64,000 nucleotides of DNA from an uncultured Winogradskyella sp. (lineage in GTDB: Bacteria; Bacteroidota; Bacteroidia; Flavobacteriales; Flavobacteriaceae): the NCBI RefSeq assembly GCF_947501905.1, contig NZ_CANMXL010000005.1:1-64000 (forward strand), in the 5' to 3' direction. Made by a program: the position numbers and the translations under genes. A model generated the notes under the pieces. The model was not told the origin of the DNA. It searched no databases and was given only the letters and a program-made list of their open reading frames with translations. Positions within the stretch are counted from its first letter, which is position 1, and the number at the start of each line of letters is the position of its first letter. Positions 9,911 through 18,929 of this stretch are shown one piece after another.

Positions 9911-10703
9911 AGAACGTTACAGCGACATCCAAAGATTTCGGATTTTTAATGTAATTCATCCAACTGGTTTTGTAGGTCACGATTTTTCCATCTTCAGAAA
10001 TAACAGCACCTTCAATATCTACAGATTTTACACGCTTTGGAAACACCAATTTTACGGTATAGTAAGATGCTTCAAAATATTCCATAAACTCTTTATCGGT
10101 TTCATCTTCTCCCTCAAAAAGAGTATTCAATTCCTCTAATTCTTCTTCAGTTTTTTCAGCAATTGTTGTTGTTCTAGAAAACATGGTATTTGAATAACTA
10201 TAATCTACATTATCATCACTTCCGGATAAAGCTCCTAAAGGTGTCTGACTTTTCATCATATCTACTTGCCCACTCTGAGAATTTAAACTTTGTGCTTTTT
10301 TGATTTTGTCTTGAATATCTTTTAAATCATCAATAGAATTAAATTTCATACCAATACCCATATTCATTTCACCTGAATTTTCATCCATGTGCATGGTCAT
10401 ATACATGTCTTTTACATATTCCATAGCTAGGCGTTGTTCTTCAGGCAAAGCCGCAACACTATCCTTATAAGTCTCCATGATATCAGCAAAAACCATAGTT
10501 GTATCCATAACTTCTCCTGACTTTTTCTCTTCAGACATGTCTGTATCGCCACCCATAGCTTCTTTCATTTTAGCCATCATTTCTGTCATATCATAACTCA
10601 CTAAAAACTCACCCGAACCATCTTCAGTAAATACAACTGTTTCAGTGACATTACAACTAGTTAATAAACTCAGAAACACTATGCATGCAATAATTTTTTT
10701 CAT
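9903..10703 (-). CDS. Lipoprotein of unknown function upstream of lipB
   Basis: A 266-residue lipoprotein with lipobox Cys17 (LLTSCN). The mature part begins with a short beta hairpin containing TEDGSGEFLVSYD, followed by a Met/Glu/Asp-rich acidic region with many 'EMM' and 'MDM' runs. Near the C-terminus is a beta-rich domain (VKLVFPKRVKSVD and VAVTFYE). I do not know the family; it looks like flavobacterial proteins annotated only as hypothetical. The 3' end overlaps lipB by 8 bases, so the two are probably one transcript from a -7 box 26 bases upstream. Confidence 0.75.
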   Translation of the reverse strand: MKKIIACIVFLSLLTSCNVTETVVFTEDGSGEFLVSYDMTEMMAKMKEAMGGDTDMSEEKKSGEVMDTTMVFADIMETYKDSVAALPEEQRLAMEYVKDMYMTMHMDENSGEMNMGIGMKFNSIDDLKDIQDKIKKAQSLNSQSGQVDMMKSQTPLGALSGSDDNVDYSYSNTMFSRTTTIAEKTEEELEELNTLFEGEDETDKEFMEYFEASYYTVKLVFPKRVKSVDIEGAVISEDGKIVTYKTSWMNYIKNPKSLDVAVTFYE

Positions 10704-10728
10704 TTTTATGTAGATTAAATTAGTGTTA

Positions 10729-10736
10729 CAAAGATA
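10729..10736 (-). promoter_or_regulatory. Bacteroidota-type -7 box for the lipoprotein-lipB pair
   Basis: On the minus strand these bases read TATCTTTG, matching TAnnTTTG, 25 bases upstream of the lipoprotein ATG at 10703. Confidence 0.5.
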
Positions 10737-10741
10737 CGATA

Positions 10742-10900
10742 TTATCGCTCAGGATTATTTAAAATAACAAGTGCTGCGATGACGCCTGGCACCCAACCAC
10801 ATAGCCATAATAAAAATACAATAAGAATAGACCCACAGCCTTTACCAATAACAGACAAAGGTGGGCAAATAATAGCGAGAAGAACTCTCCAGAAACTCAT
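10742..10900 (-). CDS. YqaE/Pmp3-family small membrane protein
   Basis: A 52-residue protein with two hydrophobic helices and the family pattern: 'LLAIICPPLSV' in helix 1, then a Gly-rich turn, then 'WLCGWVPGVIAALVIL' in helix 2. The family (UPF0057, Pmp3 in yeast) consists of small stress-related inner-membrane proteolipids. I start at the ATG at 10900; a longer in-frame reading up to 10993 would add 31 polar residues that the family lacks. Monocistronic, just upstream of the lipoprotein-lipB pair. Confidence 0.88.
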   Translation of the reverse strand: MSFWRVLLAIICPPLSVIGKGCGSILIVFLLWLCGWVPGVIAALVILNNPER

Positions 10901-11005
10901 AATTTTGTTTTTTGATTTGATGTACTTGTATGACGCTACTTGATTAAAATTGTTACAGCCGACATTCAGCATCATTATTTCTGAAAAAATCATTAGTTTC
11001 GTCCT

Positions 11006-12067
11006 ATGAGATTAAAACTCACAGTACTACTTTTATGTTTATGGTCTTTTGCCAAGGCACAATATTCGTTTTCGGGTTATATAGAACCTAACGAGTGGCA
11101 AAACTCAGTTTACCTTTCTATTGTTGAAGACTATAGAAAAATTTCTGGTGTGTATTCCGAGCAGATTATTGCAAAGACTACAGCAGATTCTAGTGGTTAT
11201 TTTGAGTTTAAAGGCAATATGCTGGATTCTGACAATCGAATCTATCGTATTCATGTAGACAAATGCTCTGACGCAACTCAAGATGCCAACCATTTTAACG
11301 GTCATTGTAGTGACAGCAAAGAAGTTATTTTTATTGCAAATAATAAGGATACTCTTAAGCTCCCATTTTCGTTTGAAAATCAAGTGTTCTGTGATATAAA
11401 TTCCACAAATGATAAGGCAAATGCTTTTGTAAGAGTAGACTCCTTAAAAGCAGATATGCGTTTTGCTTATGGTGAGTTTAGAAGTGAAGCTAATCGTAAA
11501 CTGAATAACAAAAAATGGTTTAAAACCCTGCAAGATTTTGGAAAATCTCTCAACGAACCTTTAGCAGAACTTTATATCTATTCTTATTTATCAGATAGAA
11601 CTAGTGACCTTCATTCTTATTATGTTGAAGACCTAAAGTCTAACACTTATTACGAAAACTTAAAATCTAGACTTCTAGAAAATTATCCTGAAGCTTCGTA
11701 TACAAAACAATATAATAACGAATTAGCCTCAGATACCTTTATGATTAATTCTTCGGTAAGTGATGATAAAACAGATTTCAATTGGATATATCTTATCGTT
11801 GGCCTACTTCTATTTTCAGTTATAGTGAATCTTATTTTTATATCGAGATTTATCAAATCTAAACGACATAAAAAAACAGAATTAAAGGATAAACTCTCAA
11901 AACAAGAACAAGTTGTTTTAGAACATTTACTTCAAGAAAAAAGTAATAAAGATATTGCTGAAGCACTTTTTTTAAGCGTTAGCACTATAAAAACGCATAC
12001 AAATAACATTTACAAAAAGCTAAATGTACAATCCAGAGACGAAGTTAACTCACTGTTTAATAAGTAG
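11006..12067 (+). CDS. Membrane-anchored LuxR-type transcription regulator with exported sensor domain
   Basis: A 353-residue protein with an unusual layout: signal peptide (1-19, ending AKAQ), an exported domain of about 235 residues beginning with a beta-sandwich-like region (YSFSGYIEP, DSSGYFEFKG), one membrane helix (about 260-280), a basic linker and a cytoplasmic LuxR-type HTH (about 297-353: LSKQEQVVLEHLL, KDIAEALFLSVSTIKTHTNN). It looks like a one-component regulator that senses outside the inner membrane and binds DNA while tethered. The beta-rich N-terminus resembles DUF4369-like domains of Bacteroidota, but this is weak. The start lies 4 bases after a TAGTTTCG sequence, so the mRNA may be leaderless. 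Confidence 0.85.
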   Translation: MRLKLTVLLLCLWSFAKAQYSFSGYIEPNEWQNSVYLSIVEDYRKISGVYSEQIIAKTTADSSGYFEFKGNMLDSDNRIYRIHVDKCSDATQDANHFNGHCSDSKEVIFIANNKDTLKLPFSFENQVFCDINSTNDKANAFVRVDSLKADMRFAYGEFRSEANRKLNNKKWFKTLQDFGKSLNEPLAELYIYSYLSDRTSDLHSYYVEDLKSNTYYENLKSRLLENYPEASYTKQYNNELASDTFMINSSVSDDKTDFNWIYLIVGLLLFSVIVNLIFISRFIKSKRHKKTELKDKLSKQEQVVLEHLLQEKSNKDIAEALFLSVSTIKTHTNNIYKKLNVQSRDEVNSLFNK

Positions 12068-12084
12068 TTCAATAATTTCAACCG

Positions 12085-12096
12085 GGTACTAGTACC
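12085..12096. repeat. 12-base perfect palindrome (GGTACTAGTACC)
   Basis: A perfect palindrome without spacer lies between the LuxR-type gene and the DUF1573 gene, 80 bases before the latter's ATG. It has no T-run, so it is not a typical terminator. It could be an operator. Confidence 0.4.
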
Positions 12097-12175
12097 GATT
12101 TCAACCTATTGTTTTTAAAATTTTTCAAAATTAAAATTGATGTTTGCTTCAGTATTAATTTAAAAACATTTTATC

Positions 12176-12580
12176 ATGAAACGAACATTAAACACATCGT
12201 TCTTAGTATTATTAGTAGTTGGTCTTTTAAGTATGGCACCAACAAAAAACAGTAATGAATTTGCTTATGCAGCAATTGCTTTTGAATCTGAAATTATCGA
12301 TTACGGTACAGTATTTCAGAATGAGAATGGTGAAAAAATCTTTAAGTTTAAAAACACTGGAGATGCACCATTAATCATTTCAAAAGTAAAAACAAGCTGT
12401 GGTTGTACAGTACCAAAGTATTCTAAAGAAGCAATTGCTCCTGGAGAATCTGGTGAGTTAACGATACAGTACGACACAAAAAAATTAGGCAATTTTACAA
12501 AAACCATAACGGTAATGTCTAATGCAAAAAATGGTAACAAAATTTTGAAAATCAAAGGCAATGTAGTTGCTAGAAAATAA
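12176..12580 (+). CDS. DUF1573-domain exported protein
   Basis: A 134-residue exported protein. A hydrophobic N-terminus (to about residue 30) precedes one DUF1573 immunoglobulin-like domain with the typical sequence FKFKNTGDAPLIISKVKTSC followed by GCTVP, then APGESGELTIQYDT near residues 80-100. The family is abundant in Bacteroidota and its function is unknown; the fold is ASPM/SPD-2/Hydin-like. It follows the membrane LuxR-type regulator and ends at a strong terminator, so it is a single-gene unit or the only gene after the regulator. Confidence 0.9.
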   Translation: MKRTLNTSFLVLLVVGLLSMAPTKNSNEFAYAAIAFESEIIDYGTVFQNENGEKIFKFKNTGDAPLIISKVKTSCGCTVPKYSKEAIAPGESGELTIQYDTKKLGNFTKTITVMSNAKNGNKILKIKGNVVARK

Positions 12581-12600
12581 GAGAATTTCAAAATATTTAA

Positions 12601-12645
12601 GACCCGCTATGATTATAGATATTCATAGCGGGTCTTTGTTTTTTT
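12601..12645 (+). terminator. Rho-independent terminator after the DUF1573 gene
   Basis: A perfect 12-base stem (12601-12612 pairs with 12623-12634, gacccgctatga arm) with a 10-base loop, followed by a T-rich tail. Confidence 0.9.
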
Positions 12646-12661
12646 CTTTCTATAAATAGCT

Positions 12662-12669
12662 TAATTTTG
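12662..12669 (+). promoter_or_regulatory. Bacteroidota-type -7 box for lysS (TAATTTTG)
   Basis: TAATTTTG fits TAnnTTTG, 28 bases before the lysS ATG. A TTTG lies 23 bases upstream, slightly longer than the usual spacing. Confidence 0.55.
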
Positions 12670-12697
12670 CAGTCTAAAAATTTATTAGAAATACTAC

Positions 12698-14389
12698 ATG
12701 CAGCTTTCAGAACAAGAATTAGTTAGACGCGACAAATTAGCAAAATTAAGAGCTATGGATATTAATCCATATCCAGCAGACTTATACCCTGTAAATAATA
12801 CATCTAAAGACATAAAACATGATTTTAGTGAAGGCAAACAGGTTATTATTGCTGGTCGTTTAATGTCTAGACGTATACAAGGGAAGGCGTCTTTTGCAGA
12901 ACTTCAAGATAGTGAAGGTCGTGTACAAGTGTATTTTAATAGAGATGAAATCTGCACTGGTGATGACAAAACATTATACAATGATGTTTATAAAAAGCTT
13001 TTAGATATTGGCGATTTTATCGGTATTGAAGGTGAATTATTTACAACTCAAGTTGGTGAAAAAACTGTCATGGTTAAAAATTTTACTTTATTAAGTAAAG
13101 CTTTAAAACCTTTACCACTACCAAAGCAAGACGCAGAGGGAAATACATTTGATGAGTTTAACGACCCTGAGATGCGTTACCGTCAACGTTATGCAGATTT
13201 AGCGGTAAATCCTCATGTAAAAGAAGTATTTGTTAAGCGCACAAAGTTATTTAACGCAATGCGCAACTTCTTTAATGACTCTGGTTATTTTGAGGTGGAA
13301 ACGCCAATCTTGCAACCAATTCCTGGTGGTGCAGCGGCACGTCCATTTATTACACATCACAACAGTTTAGACATTCCGCTTTATATGCGTATTGCTAACG
13401 AATTATATCTAAAGCGTCTTATTGTAGGTGGTTTTGATGGTGTTTACGAGTTCTCTAAAAACTTCCGTAACGAAGGCATGGACCGTACGCATAATCCAGA
13501 ATTTACTGCCATGGAAATCTATGTTGCTTACAAAGACTATAACTGGATGATGGATTTCTGTGAGAAACTTTTAGAACATTGTGCAATAGCAGTAAACGGA
13601 ACTACAGAAGCCACATTTGGCGAATACAAAGTGGATTTTAAAGCACCTTACAAACGTATTACCATGCGTGATTCTATATTAGAATTCACTGGTTTTGATA
13701 TCAATGATAAATCTGAAGATGAAATTAGAGCTGCAGCAAAAAGTATGAATATTGATGTAGATGAAACCATGGGTAAAGGGAAGCTTATTGATGAAATTTT
13801 TGGTGAAAAATGCGAAGGCAACTACATTCAACCAACTTTCATTACTGACTATCCAAAAGAGATGAGTCCGTTATGCAAGGAACATCGTGATAATCCTGAA
13901 TTAACTGAACGTTTTGAGTTGATGGTTTGTGGTAAAGAAATAGCAAATGCATATTCTGAGCTTAACGATCCAATTGATCAACGCGAACGTTTTGAACATC
14001 AATTAAAACTAGCTCAAAAGGGTGATGACGAAGCTACAGAATTTATAGATTTTGACTTCTTACGTGCTTTGGAATATGGTATGCCCCCAACATCTGGTAT
14101 GGGAATTGGTATGGACAGACTAATTATGTTCTTAACCAACAACCAATCTATACAAGAGGTGTTATTCTTTCCACAGATGAAACCAGAGAAAAAGGCTGTA
14201 GAAATGAATGATAACGAAAAAGCTATTTTCGAAATTCTAAAATCTGAAAACCGAATGATTTTAAACGATTTAAAATCTAAATCTGGTTTAAGCAATAAAG
14301 CCTGGGACAAAGGCATTAAAGGACTTGGAAAACTTGGTGTCACTAAGGTCGAAAAGACAGATGATGGTCTTTTTGTAGAGCTTGTATAA
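12698..14389 (+). CDS. lysS: Lysyl-tRNA synthetase, class II, with C-terminal extension
   Basis: Charges tRNA-Lys with lysine. The 563-residue protein has the OB-fold anticodon domain (about 50-160, with 'GRLMSRRIQGKASFAELQD'), class II motif 1 (around 'FFNDSGYFEVETPILQP'), motif 2 ('RNEGMDRTHNPEFTAMEIY') and motif 3 (GMGIGMDRLIM). The usual enzyme would end near residue 500. Here 64 further residues (500-563) form a small helical, winged-helix-like unit (ILNDLKSKSGLSNKAWDKGI). Long LysRS of this kind occur in Bacteroidota, so this looks like a lineage trait. Own promoter and terminator. Confidence 0.97.
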   Translation: MQLSEQELVRRDKLAKLRAMDINPYPADLYPVNNTSKDIKHDFSEGKQVIIAGRLMSRRIQGKASFAELQDSEGRVQVYFNRDEICTGDDKTLYNDVYKKLLDIGDFIGIEGELFTTQVGEKTVMVKNFTLLSKALKPLPLPKQDAEGNTFDEFNDPEMRYRQRYADLAVNPHVKEVFVKRTKLFNAMRNFFNDSGYFEVETPILQPIPGGAAARPFITHHNSLDIPLYMRIANELYLKRLIVGGFDGVYEFSKNFRNEGMDRTHNPEFTAMEIYVAYKDYNWMMDFCEKLLEHCAIAVNGTTEATFGEYKVDFKAPYKRITMRDSILEFTGFDINDKSEDEIRAAAKSMNIDVDETMGKGKLIDEIFGEKCEGNYIQPTFITDYPKEMSPLCKEHRDNPELTERFELMVCGKEIANAYSELNDPIDQRERFEHQLKLAQKGDDEATEFIDFDFLRALEYGMPPTSGMGIGMDRLIMFLTNNQSIQEVLFFPQMKPEKKAVEMNDNEKAIFEILKSENRMILNDLKSKSGLSNKAWDKGIKGLGKLGVTKVEKTDDGLFVELV

Positions 14390-14410
14390 ACTCAAATAGA
14401 ATAAATAAAA

Positions 14411-14444
14411 AAGGCGCTATTGGTAAACCAACAGCGCCTTTTTA
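14411..14444. terminator. Bidirectional terminator between lysS and the MORN gene
   Basis: Inverted repeat 14411-14424 / 14427-14440 (aaggcgct...agcgcctt with one G-T pair) flanked by A-run and T-run, so it can serve both convergent genes. Confidence 0.85.
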
Positions 14445-14462
14445 CTAACAATCAACTTTAAC

Positions 14463-14951
14463 TTAACTTTTCTTTTTCTTTTTCTTAGTTTTTGCTGATT
14501 TTACAAAGACATCGTTCTCCCAAACACCATCTTTTACTAATTCTCCAGCTTTATTATATTCTTGGCCTTTACCATTCTTCTTATTGTTTTTCCATTTGCC
14601 ATAATGACGAGAACCATCTTTATAAAACATCGTGCCCTTTCCGTGACGCATATTGTTTCTAAACATTCCTTCATAACGCTCTCTATTTGGCCATACATAT
14701 GTCCCTTTTCCTGAGATATCATAACCTCTTAGAGTCCCTGAATATATTGATTGGTCAAACCATACTATGTTACCTTCTGTTAGGGTTTCTGCTTTAACTT
14801 CTACATCGAATTTTGCGCCTTGAAAAGTGAATTTATGCCATCCATCAGGAATATTTTTTGCCGTTCCAGGCACTATAACATTTAACTCTTGAGAGTAACT
14901 AAATGAATTAAGAGCTAATATTACTATCAAAAGGCTGATTATTTTTTTCAT
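14463..14951 (-). CDS. Exported MORN-repeat protein
   Basis: A 162-residue protein with a signal peptide (ending near FSYSQ) and three to four MORN-type repeats: YSGTLRGYDISGKGTYVWPN, then 'YEGMFRNNMRHGKGTMFY' and 'HYGKWKNNKKNGKGQEYN'. It ends in a run of lysines (TKKKKKKS). MORN repeats form beta-hairpin stacks that bind lipids or proteins; in bacteria the function of exported forms is mostly unknown. I start at the ATG at 14951, not at the in-frame TTG at 14960. Monocistronic. Confidence 0.85.
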   Translation of the reverse strand: MKKIISLLIVILALNSFSYSQELNVIVPGTAKNIPDGWHKFTFQGAKFDVEVKAETLTEGNIVWFDQSIYSGTLRGYDISGKGTYVWPNRERYEGMFRNNMRHGKGTMFYKDGSRHYGKWKNNKKNGKGQEYNKAGELVKDGVWENDVFVKSAKTKKKKKKS

Positions 14952-15122
14952 TTTTATCAATTTCTACATTATGTCGAGAAGTGCTTATTAAAACTTACAA
15001 ATCGTTTTAAATTTTACCTATACTTAAAAAATACGGCGTTAAATAAATACTAAATAACATTTCTAATTATCCAAAAAGTATCTGTTTGTGTATTTTCATG
15101 CGAAATTTAAAACCAACTTATT

Positions 15123-17615
15123 TTGAAACATTTACGCATTAAACTACTATTTGTAGCTTGCGCGTTTTTGGTTTTCTCTTGTGATACTGCAAAAAAAGCA
15201 AGTAAATCAAAAAAAACTGGCGCAACCGCAATGGCAAAACCTCCAGGAAAAAAACCTGGCAAAAACGCTATTAAACCTTATAACAAGGTTATTACTAAAG
15301 ACGCAAAAACAGACAAAGGTCTATTTGACGTTCATAAGATTGACGATAAATTCTTCTATGAAATCCCAGACTCACTTTTCGAAAGAGAAATGTTAATGGT
15401 TACGCGTATTGCTAAAACGGCAAACGGTATTGGTTTTGGTGGAGGAAAACAAAACACACAAGTTTTACGCTGGCAAAAGAAAGATAAAAAAGTATTAGTT
15501 AGAGTTGTATCGCATCAAGTGGTAGCTGCAGATTCTTTACCGGTACATGAAGCTGTTGTAAATTCAAATTTCGAACCTATACTTTATGCTTTTCCTATCA
15601 AAGCATTTAGTAAAGACTCTACAAAAACAGTAATTGATGTAACGCCGATGTTTAGTAAAGATGTTAAGGCATTAGGTTTCCCACAAGGAAGACGTCAGGC
15701 TTATAGAATTACACGATTAGATTCTGAAAAGTCTTATATAGAATCTTTAAAAAGTTATCCTGAAAATATTGAAGCACGACATGTAAAAACATACGCTGCT
15801 GGTCGACCACCTTCAAACTCAAGTACAGGAACAATTTCATTAGAGATTAATAACTCTATGATTCTTTTACCTAAAGTGCCTATGCAGCGTCGTAATTTTG
15901 ACCAACGTGTAGGATGGTTTGGAAGAGGTCAGACAGATTATGGTTTAGATGCCCAAGAAAGTAAAACAGTACGTTATTTAGACCGCTGGAGATTAGAAGT
16001 AAAAGATGAAGACATCGAAAAATTCAAGCGTGGCGAACTTGTTGAGCCTAAAAAACAAATCGTTTATTACATAGATCGTGCTACTCCAGACCAATGGAAA
16101 AAATACATCAAACAAGGTATTGAAGATTGGCAAGTAGCTTTTGAAGCCGCTGGTTTTAAAAATGCGATTATTGCAAAAGACCCTCCAACTGTAGAAGAAG
16201 ACCCAGAATGGTCTCCTGAAGATGTACGTTATTCTGTAGTACGTTATTTAGCATCTCCAATACCAAATGCTAATGGACCTCACGTAAGTGATCCGCGTTC
16301 TGGTGAGATTTTAGAGAGTGATATCAACTGGTATCATAACGTAATGACATTACTGCGTAATTGGTTCTTTGTACAAACTGCAGCTATCAATCCAGATGCT
16401 CGTGGTGTTGCTTTTAAAGATGAAGTTATGGGGCGTTTAATTCGTTTTGTATCTGCTCACGAAGTTGGACATACTTTAGGGTTACCACATAACATGGGAA
16501 GCAGTGTTGCATATCCTGTTGAAAAATTACGTGACCCTGCTTTTACTCAAAAATATGGTACTGCACCGTCAATTATGGATTATGCACGTTTTAATTATGT
16601 TGCACAACCTGGAGATGAAGGTGTTGCATTAATGCCAAACATTGGACCTTATGATAAGTATGCTATCAATTGGGGATACAGACCTATTTTAGAAGCTAAT
16701 TCTGCAGAAGAAGAAAAGAAAACTTTAGATAGCTGGATTCTTGAAAAAGCAGGTGACCCAATGTACCGTTTTGGAAGACAACAATTTGGCGTAATTGACC
16801 CAAGTTCTCAGACTGAAGATTTAGGCGATGATGCTGTTTTAGCAAGTGAGTATGGAATTAAAAACTTAAAACGTATTGTTCCTAACTTAATAGAATGGAC
16901 CGCTGAAGATGGTAAAAATTATGACGATTTAGGCACCATGTACGGACAAGTCTTAGGGCAATTTAATCGTTACATGGGGCATGTTGCATCTAATATTGGT
17001 GGTGTTTATGAATATTACAAAACCTATGACCAAGAAGGTGCTGTCTACACTCATGTAGCAGACGACCATCAGAAAAAGGCAATGCAATTTTTACAAGACC
17101 AATTATTTACAACACCAGATTGGATGTTAGACAATAATATCTTTAATAAAATTGAAAGTGCTGGCCATATAGAGCGTGTGAGAGGCATCCAAACGCGTAC
17201 TTTAAACAACATGATGGATTTTGGAAGAATGCAACGTCTTTTAGAAAATGAATCTGTCAATGGAGATAGTGCTTATGGATTATACGACATGATGAAAGAT
17301 TTACGTCGTGGATTGTTTAGAGAGTTACGTACTGGTAAGAAAATAGGCATTTACAGACGTAATTTACAACGCGCATATATTGAACGTATGGAGTTTGTTA
17401 TGAAAAATGAGCAGCCTCCAGTTCCCGCAGCTTTTAGACGATTTATTAGAGCTACAAATGTAGATGTAAGCCAATCAGATATTAGAGCTGTTGTCCGAGC
17501 AGAACTAAAGTCCCTACGTTCTCAATTAAGAAATGCACGAGGTGCAGATTCTATGAGTAGGATTCATATCGCTGATGCTTTAGAACGTGTAAATAATATT
17601 TTAGATCCAAAATAG
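15123..17615 (+). CDS. Zinc-dependent metalloprotease lipoprotein (DUF5117/DUF4953 type)
   Basis: An 830-residue exported protein with TTG start, signal sequence and lipobox Cys20 (LVFSCD). The N-terminal half matches the DUF5117-like region of large Bacteroidota metalloproteases. The zinc site is HEVGHTLGLPHN, with zinc ligands H446, H450 and H456 and catalytic E447, an elongated HExxHxxGxxH motif, followed by a Met-turn-like SIMDY. The C-terminal part is helical. TTG is the only start that keeps the signal peptide, since the next Met lies past the lipobox at residue 37. Probably attached to the outer membrane, acting on extracellular or periplasmic proteins. Substrate unknown. Confidence 0.92.
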   Translation: MKHLRIKLLFVACAFLVFSCDTAKKASKSKKTGATAMAKPPGKKPGKNAIKPYNKVITKDAKTDKGLFDVHKIDDKFFYEIPDSLFEREMLMVTRIAKTANGIGFGGGKQNTQVLRWQKKDKKVLVRVVSHQVVAADSLPVHEAVVNSNFEPILYAFPIKAFSKDSTKTVIDVTPMFSKDVKALGFPQGRRQAYRITRLDSEKSYIESLKSYPENIEARHVKTYAAGRPPSNSSTGTISLEINNSMILLPKVPMQRRNFDQRVGWFGRGQTDYGLDAQESKTVRYLDRWRLEVKDEDIEKFKRGELVEPKKQIVYYIDRATPDQWKKYIKQGIEDWQVAFEAAGFKNAIIAKDPPTVEEDPEWSPEDVRYSVVRYLASPIPNANGPHVSDPRSGEILESDINWYHNVMTLLRNWFFVQTAAINPDARGVAFKDEVMGRLIRFVSAHEVGHTLGLPHNMGSSVAYPVEKLRDPAFTQKYGTAPSIMDYARFNYVAQPGDEGVALMPNIGPYDKYAINWGYRPILEANSAEEEKKTLDSWILEKAGDPMYRFGRQQFGVIDPSSQTEDLGDDAVLASEYGIKNLKRIVPNLIEWTAEDGKNYDDLGTMYGQVLGQFNRYMGHVASNIGGVYEYYKTYDQEGAVYTHVADDHQKKAMQFLQDQLFTTPDWMLDNNIFNKIESAGHIERVRGIQTRTLNNMMDFGRMQRLLENESVNGDSAYGLYDMMKDLRRGLFRELRTGKKIGIYRRNLQRAYIERMEFVMKNEQPPVPAAFRRFIRATNVDVSQSDIRAVVRAELKSLRSQLRNARGADSMSRIHIADALERVNNILDPK

Positions 17616-17641
17616 TCTAAGTAATTAGTTCCAAATATTTC

Positions 17642-17676
17642 AAAAAAGCTTCAAACAGTGTTTGAAGCTTTTTTTA
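17642..17676 (+). terminator. Rho-independent terminator after the metalloprotease gene
   Basis: Arms aaaaaagcttcaaaca and tgtttgaagctttttt form a perfect stem with a tight loop and T-run. Confidence 0.85.
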
Positions 17677-17691
17677 TTTTAAACCAAATAC

Positions 17692-17699
17692 TATTTTTG
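17692..17699 (+). promoter_or_regulatory. -7 box immediately before the start codon (TATTTTTG)
   Basis: TATTTTTG fits TAnnTTTG and ends 4 bases before the ATG at 17704. Transcription would then begin at or next to the start codon. Confidence 0.5.
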
Positions 17700-17703
17700 C
17701 GCC

Positions 17704-18924
17704 ATGCAAAAAACTATTCTTAAGCTATTCTTAGTTATTTCCTTTACTGGTCTTTCACAGTCAAAAGATAGCTTATCCATCAAAAACGGTATTGATAATC
17801 CTAACATGCAAACAACGCATCACTTTGGTATATTCAGTTCGCGCATTCAACAAAATTTCAAATTAAAACCTTATCAGAAAACTAAGCTTACATTTAATTA
17901 TGCTAGTGGTAATAATTTTCAGCCATTTGTAGAAACTCACTTACCAAGAGATCCAGATGTTAGAGAGGCGCTTAGTCAACTAATTTGGTTTCAAAGAGGA
18001 TTCGATTTTATAGATCAGGAAACTACACCTGCAGATTATTATAATATTGTCATAGATGCCGTAATTAAAGAATTTAGATTAGATATCACTTTTCCTATTG
18101 CAAAAAAACATGAATTAGGAATTAACCTAAGGTCTTATTTAATTACTGATGGCAGCTACCCTTTTTCGTTTTTTACAAGTGATGAGACTATAGAATGGTT
18201 TCATAGTAATATTGCGGGTGGCGAAGACCCTTTTGGCAGACGTTTCTATGGGTTGAACCAAGTAAACTTCAGTTACACAGATAGAAATGGGAATACATTA
18301 CAACTAGATAATAATGATTTTTTTATTGGTGGCTTAGAGATTAATCATCACTATTATCCCGATTTTGAATTTAGTAAAGCAAAAAACCTAAGTTTTAATT
18401 TTGGAAGTCATATAGGGATTAACATGTCAAAATTTAATCCTTCAGTAGATATTGGTATTTCTGCAAACGCTTTAAAACAAATACAATTTGAAAATAAAAA
18501 TGAGCTTGATATTGCAGCTGGCACAAGTCTATTGAGGAAGAATATTATTGATTTTGATGAAGTCATAGATTTAGGCAACAATCCTTTTATTGCAAGTTTA
18601 GAAGGGAATGTAGAGTTTACTAAGTATACTCGTAAAGGTAACTATAATGCACTTGGTCTAAACTATCAAATTCAATCGCGATACAATAAAAAACAAGAAA
18701 CAGATTATTATAGATTGTTAGGTAATTATAGTGCCATTAATGCTGGATGGCATAATGGTGTTACACGTTTATACGTGCCATTATCTAATTGGTCACTTAT
18801 TTACACTTATGGACGAAAAGATTTTAAATTATCTATGTATTTAAAACAAGATTTCTCTGTAAATAATGCTCCAGATATTCAAACAGGAATTAATGTAAGT
18901 GTTCCAATCACCAGAAGTTTGTAG
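17704..18924 (+). CDS. Exported, probably outer-membrane beta-barrel protein, function unknown
   Basis: A 406-residue protein with a signal peptide (ending near GLSQS). The rest alternates polar and hydrophobic residues in strands with aromatic girdles, for example LTFNYASGNNF, 'LSFNFGSHIGINMS', ALGLNYQIQSRYN and the last strand GINVSVPITRSL. This fits a transmembrane beta-barrel, but I cannot name a family. It lies between a terminator and a convergent hydrolase gene, so it is monocistronic. The nearby -7 box suggests a leaderless transcript. Confidence 0.7.
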   Translation: MQKTILKLFLVISFTGLSQSKDSLSIKNGIDNPNMQTTHHFGIFSSRIQQNFKLKPYQKTKLTFNYASGNNFQPFVETHLPRDPDVREALSQLIWFQRGFDFIDQETTPADYYNIVIDAVIKEFRLDITFPIAKKHELGINLRSYLITDGSYPFSFFTSDETIEWFHSNIAGGEDPFGRRFYGLNQVNFSYTDRNGNTLQLDNNDFFIGGLEINHHYYPDFEFSKAKNLSFNFGSHIGINMSKFNPSVDIGISANALKQIQFENKNELDIAAGTSLLRKNIIDFDEVIDLGNNPFIASLEGNVEFTKYTRKGNYNALGLNYQIQSRYNKKQETDYYRLLGNYSAINAGWHNGVTRLYVPLSNWSLIYTYGRKDFKLSMYLKQDFSVNNAPDIQTGINVSVPITRSL

Positions 18925-18929
18925 GCTAT

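Noticed and set aside
14014..14343. Minus-strand 109-residue frame inside lysS
   Set aside because: Lies fully within the catalytic and tail region of lysS in antisense; Ser/Pro/Ile-rich low-quality translation.
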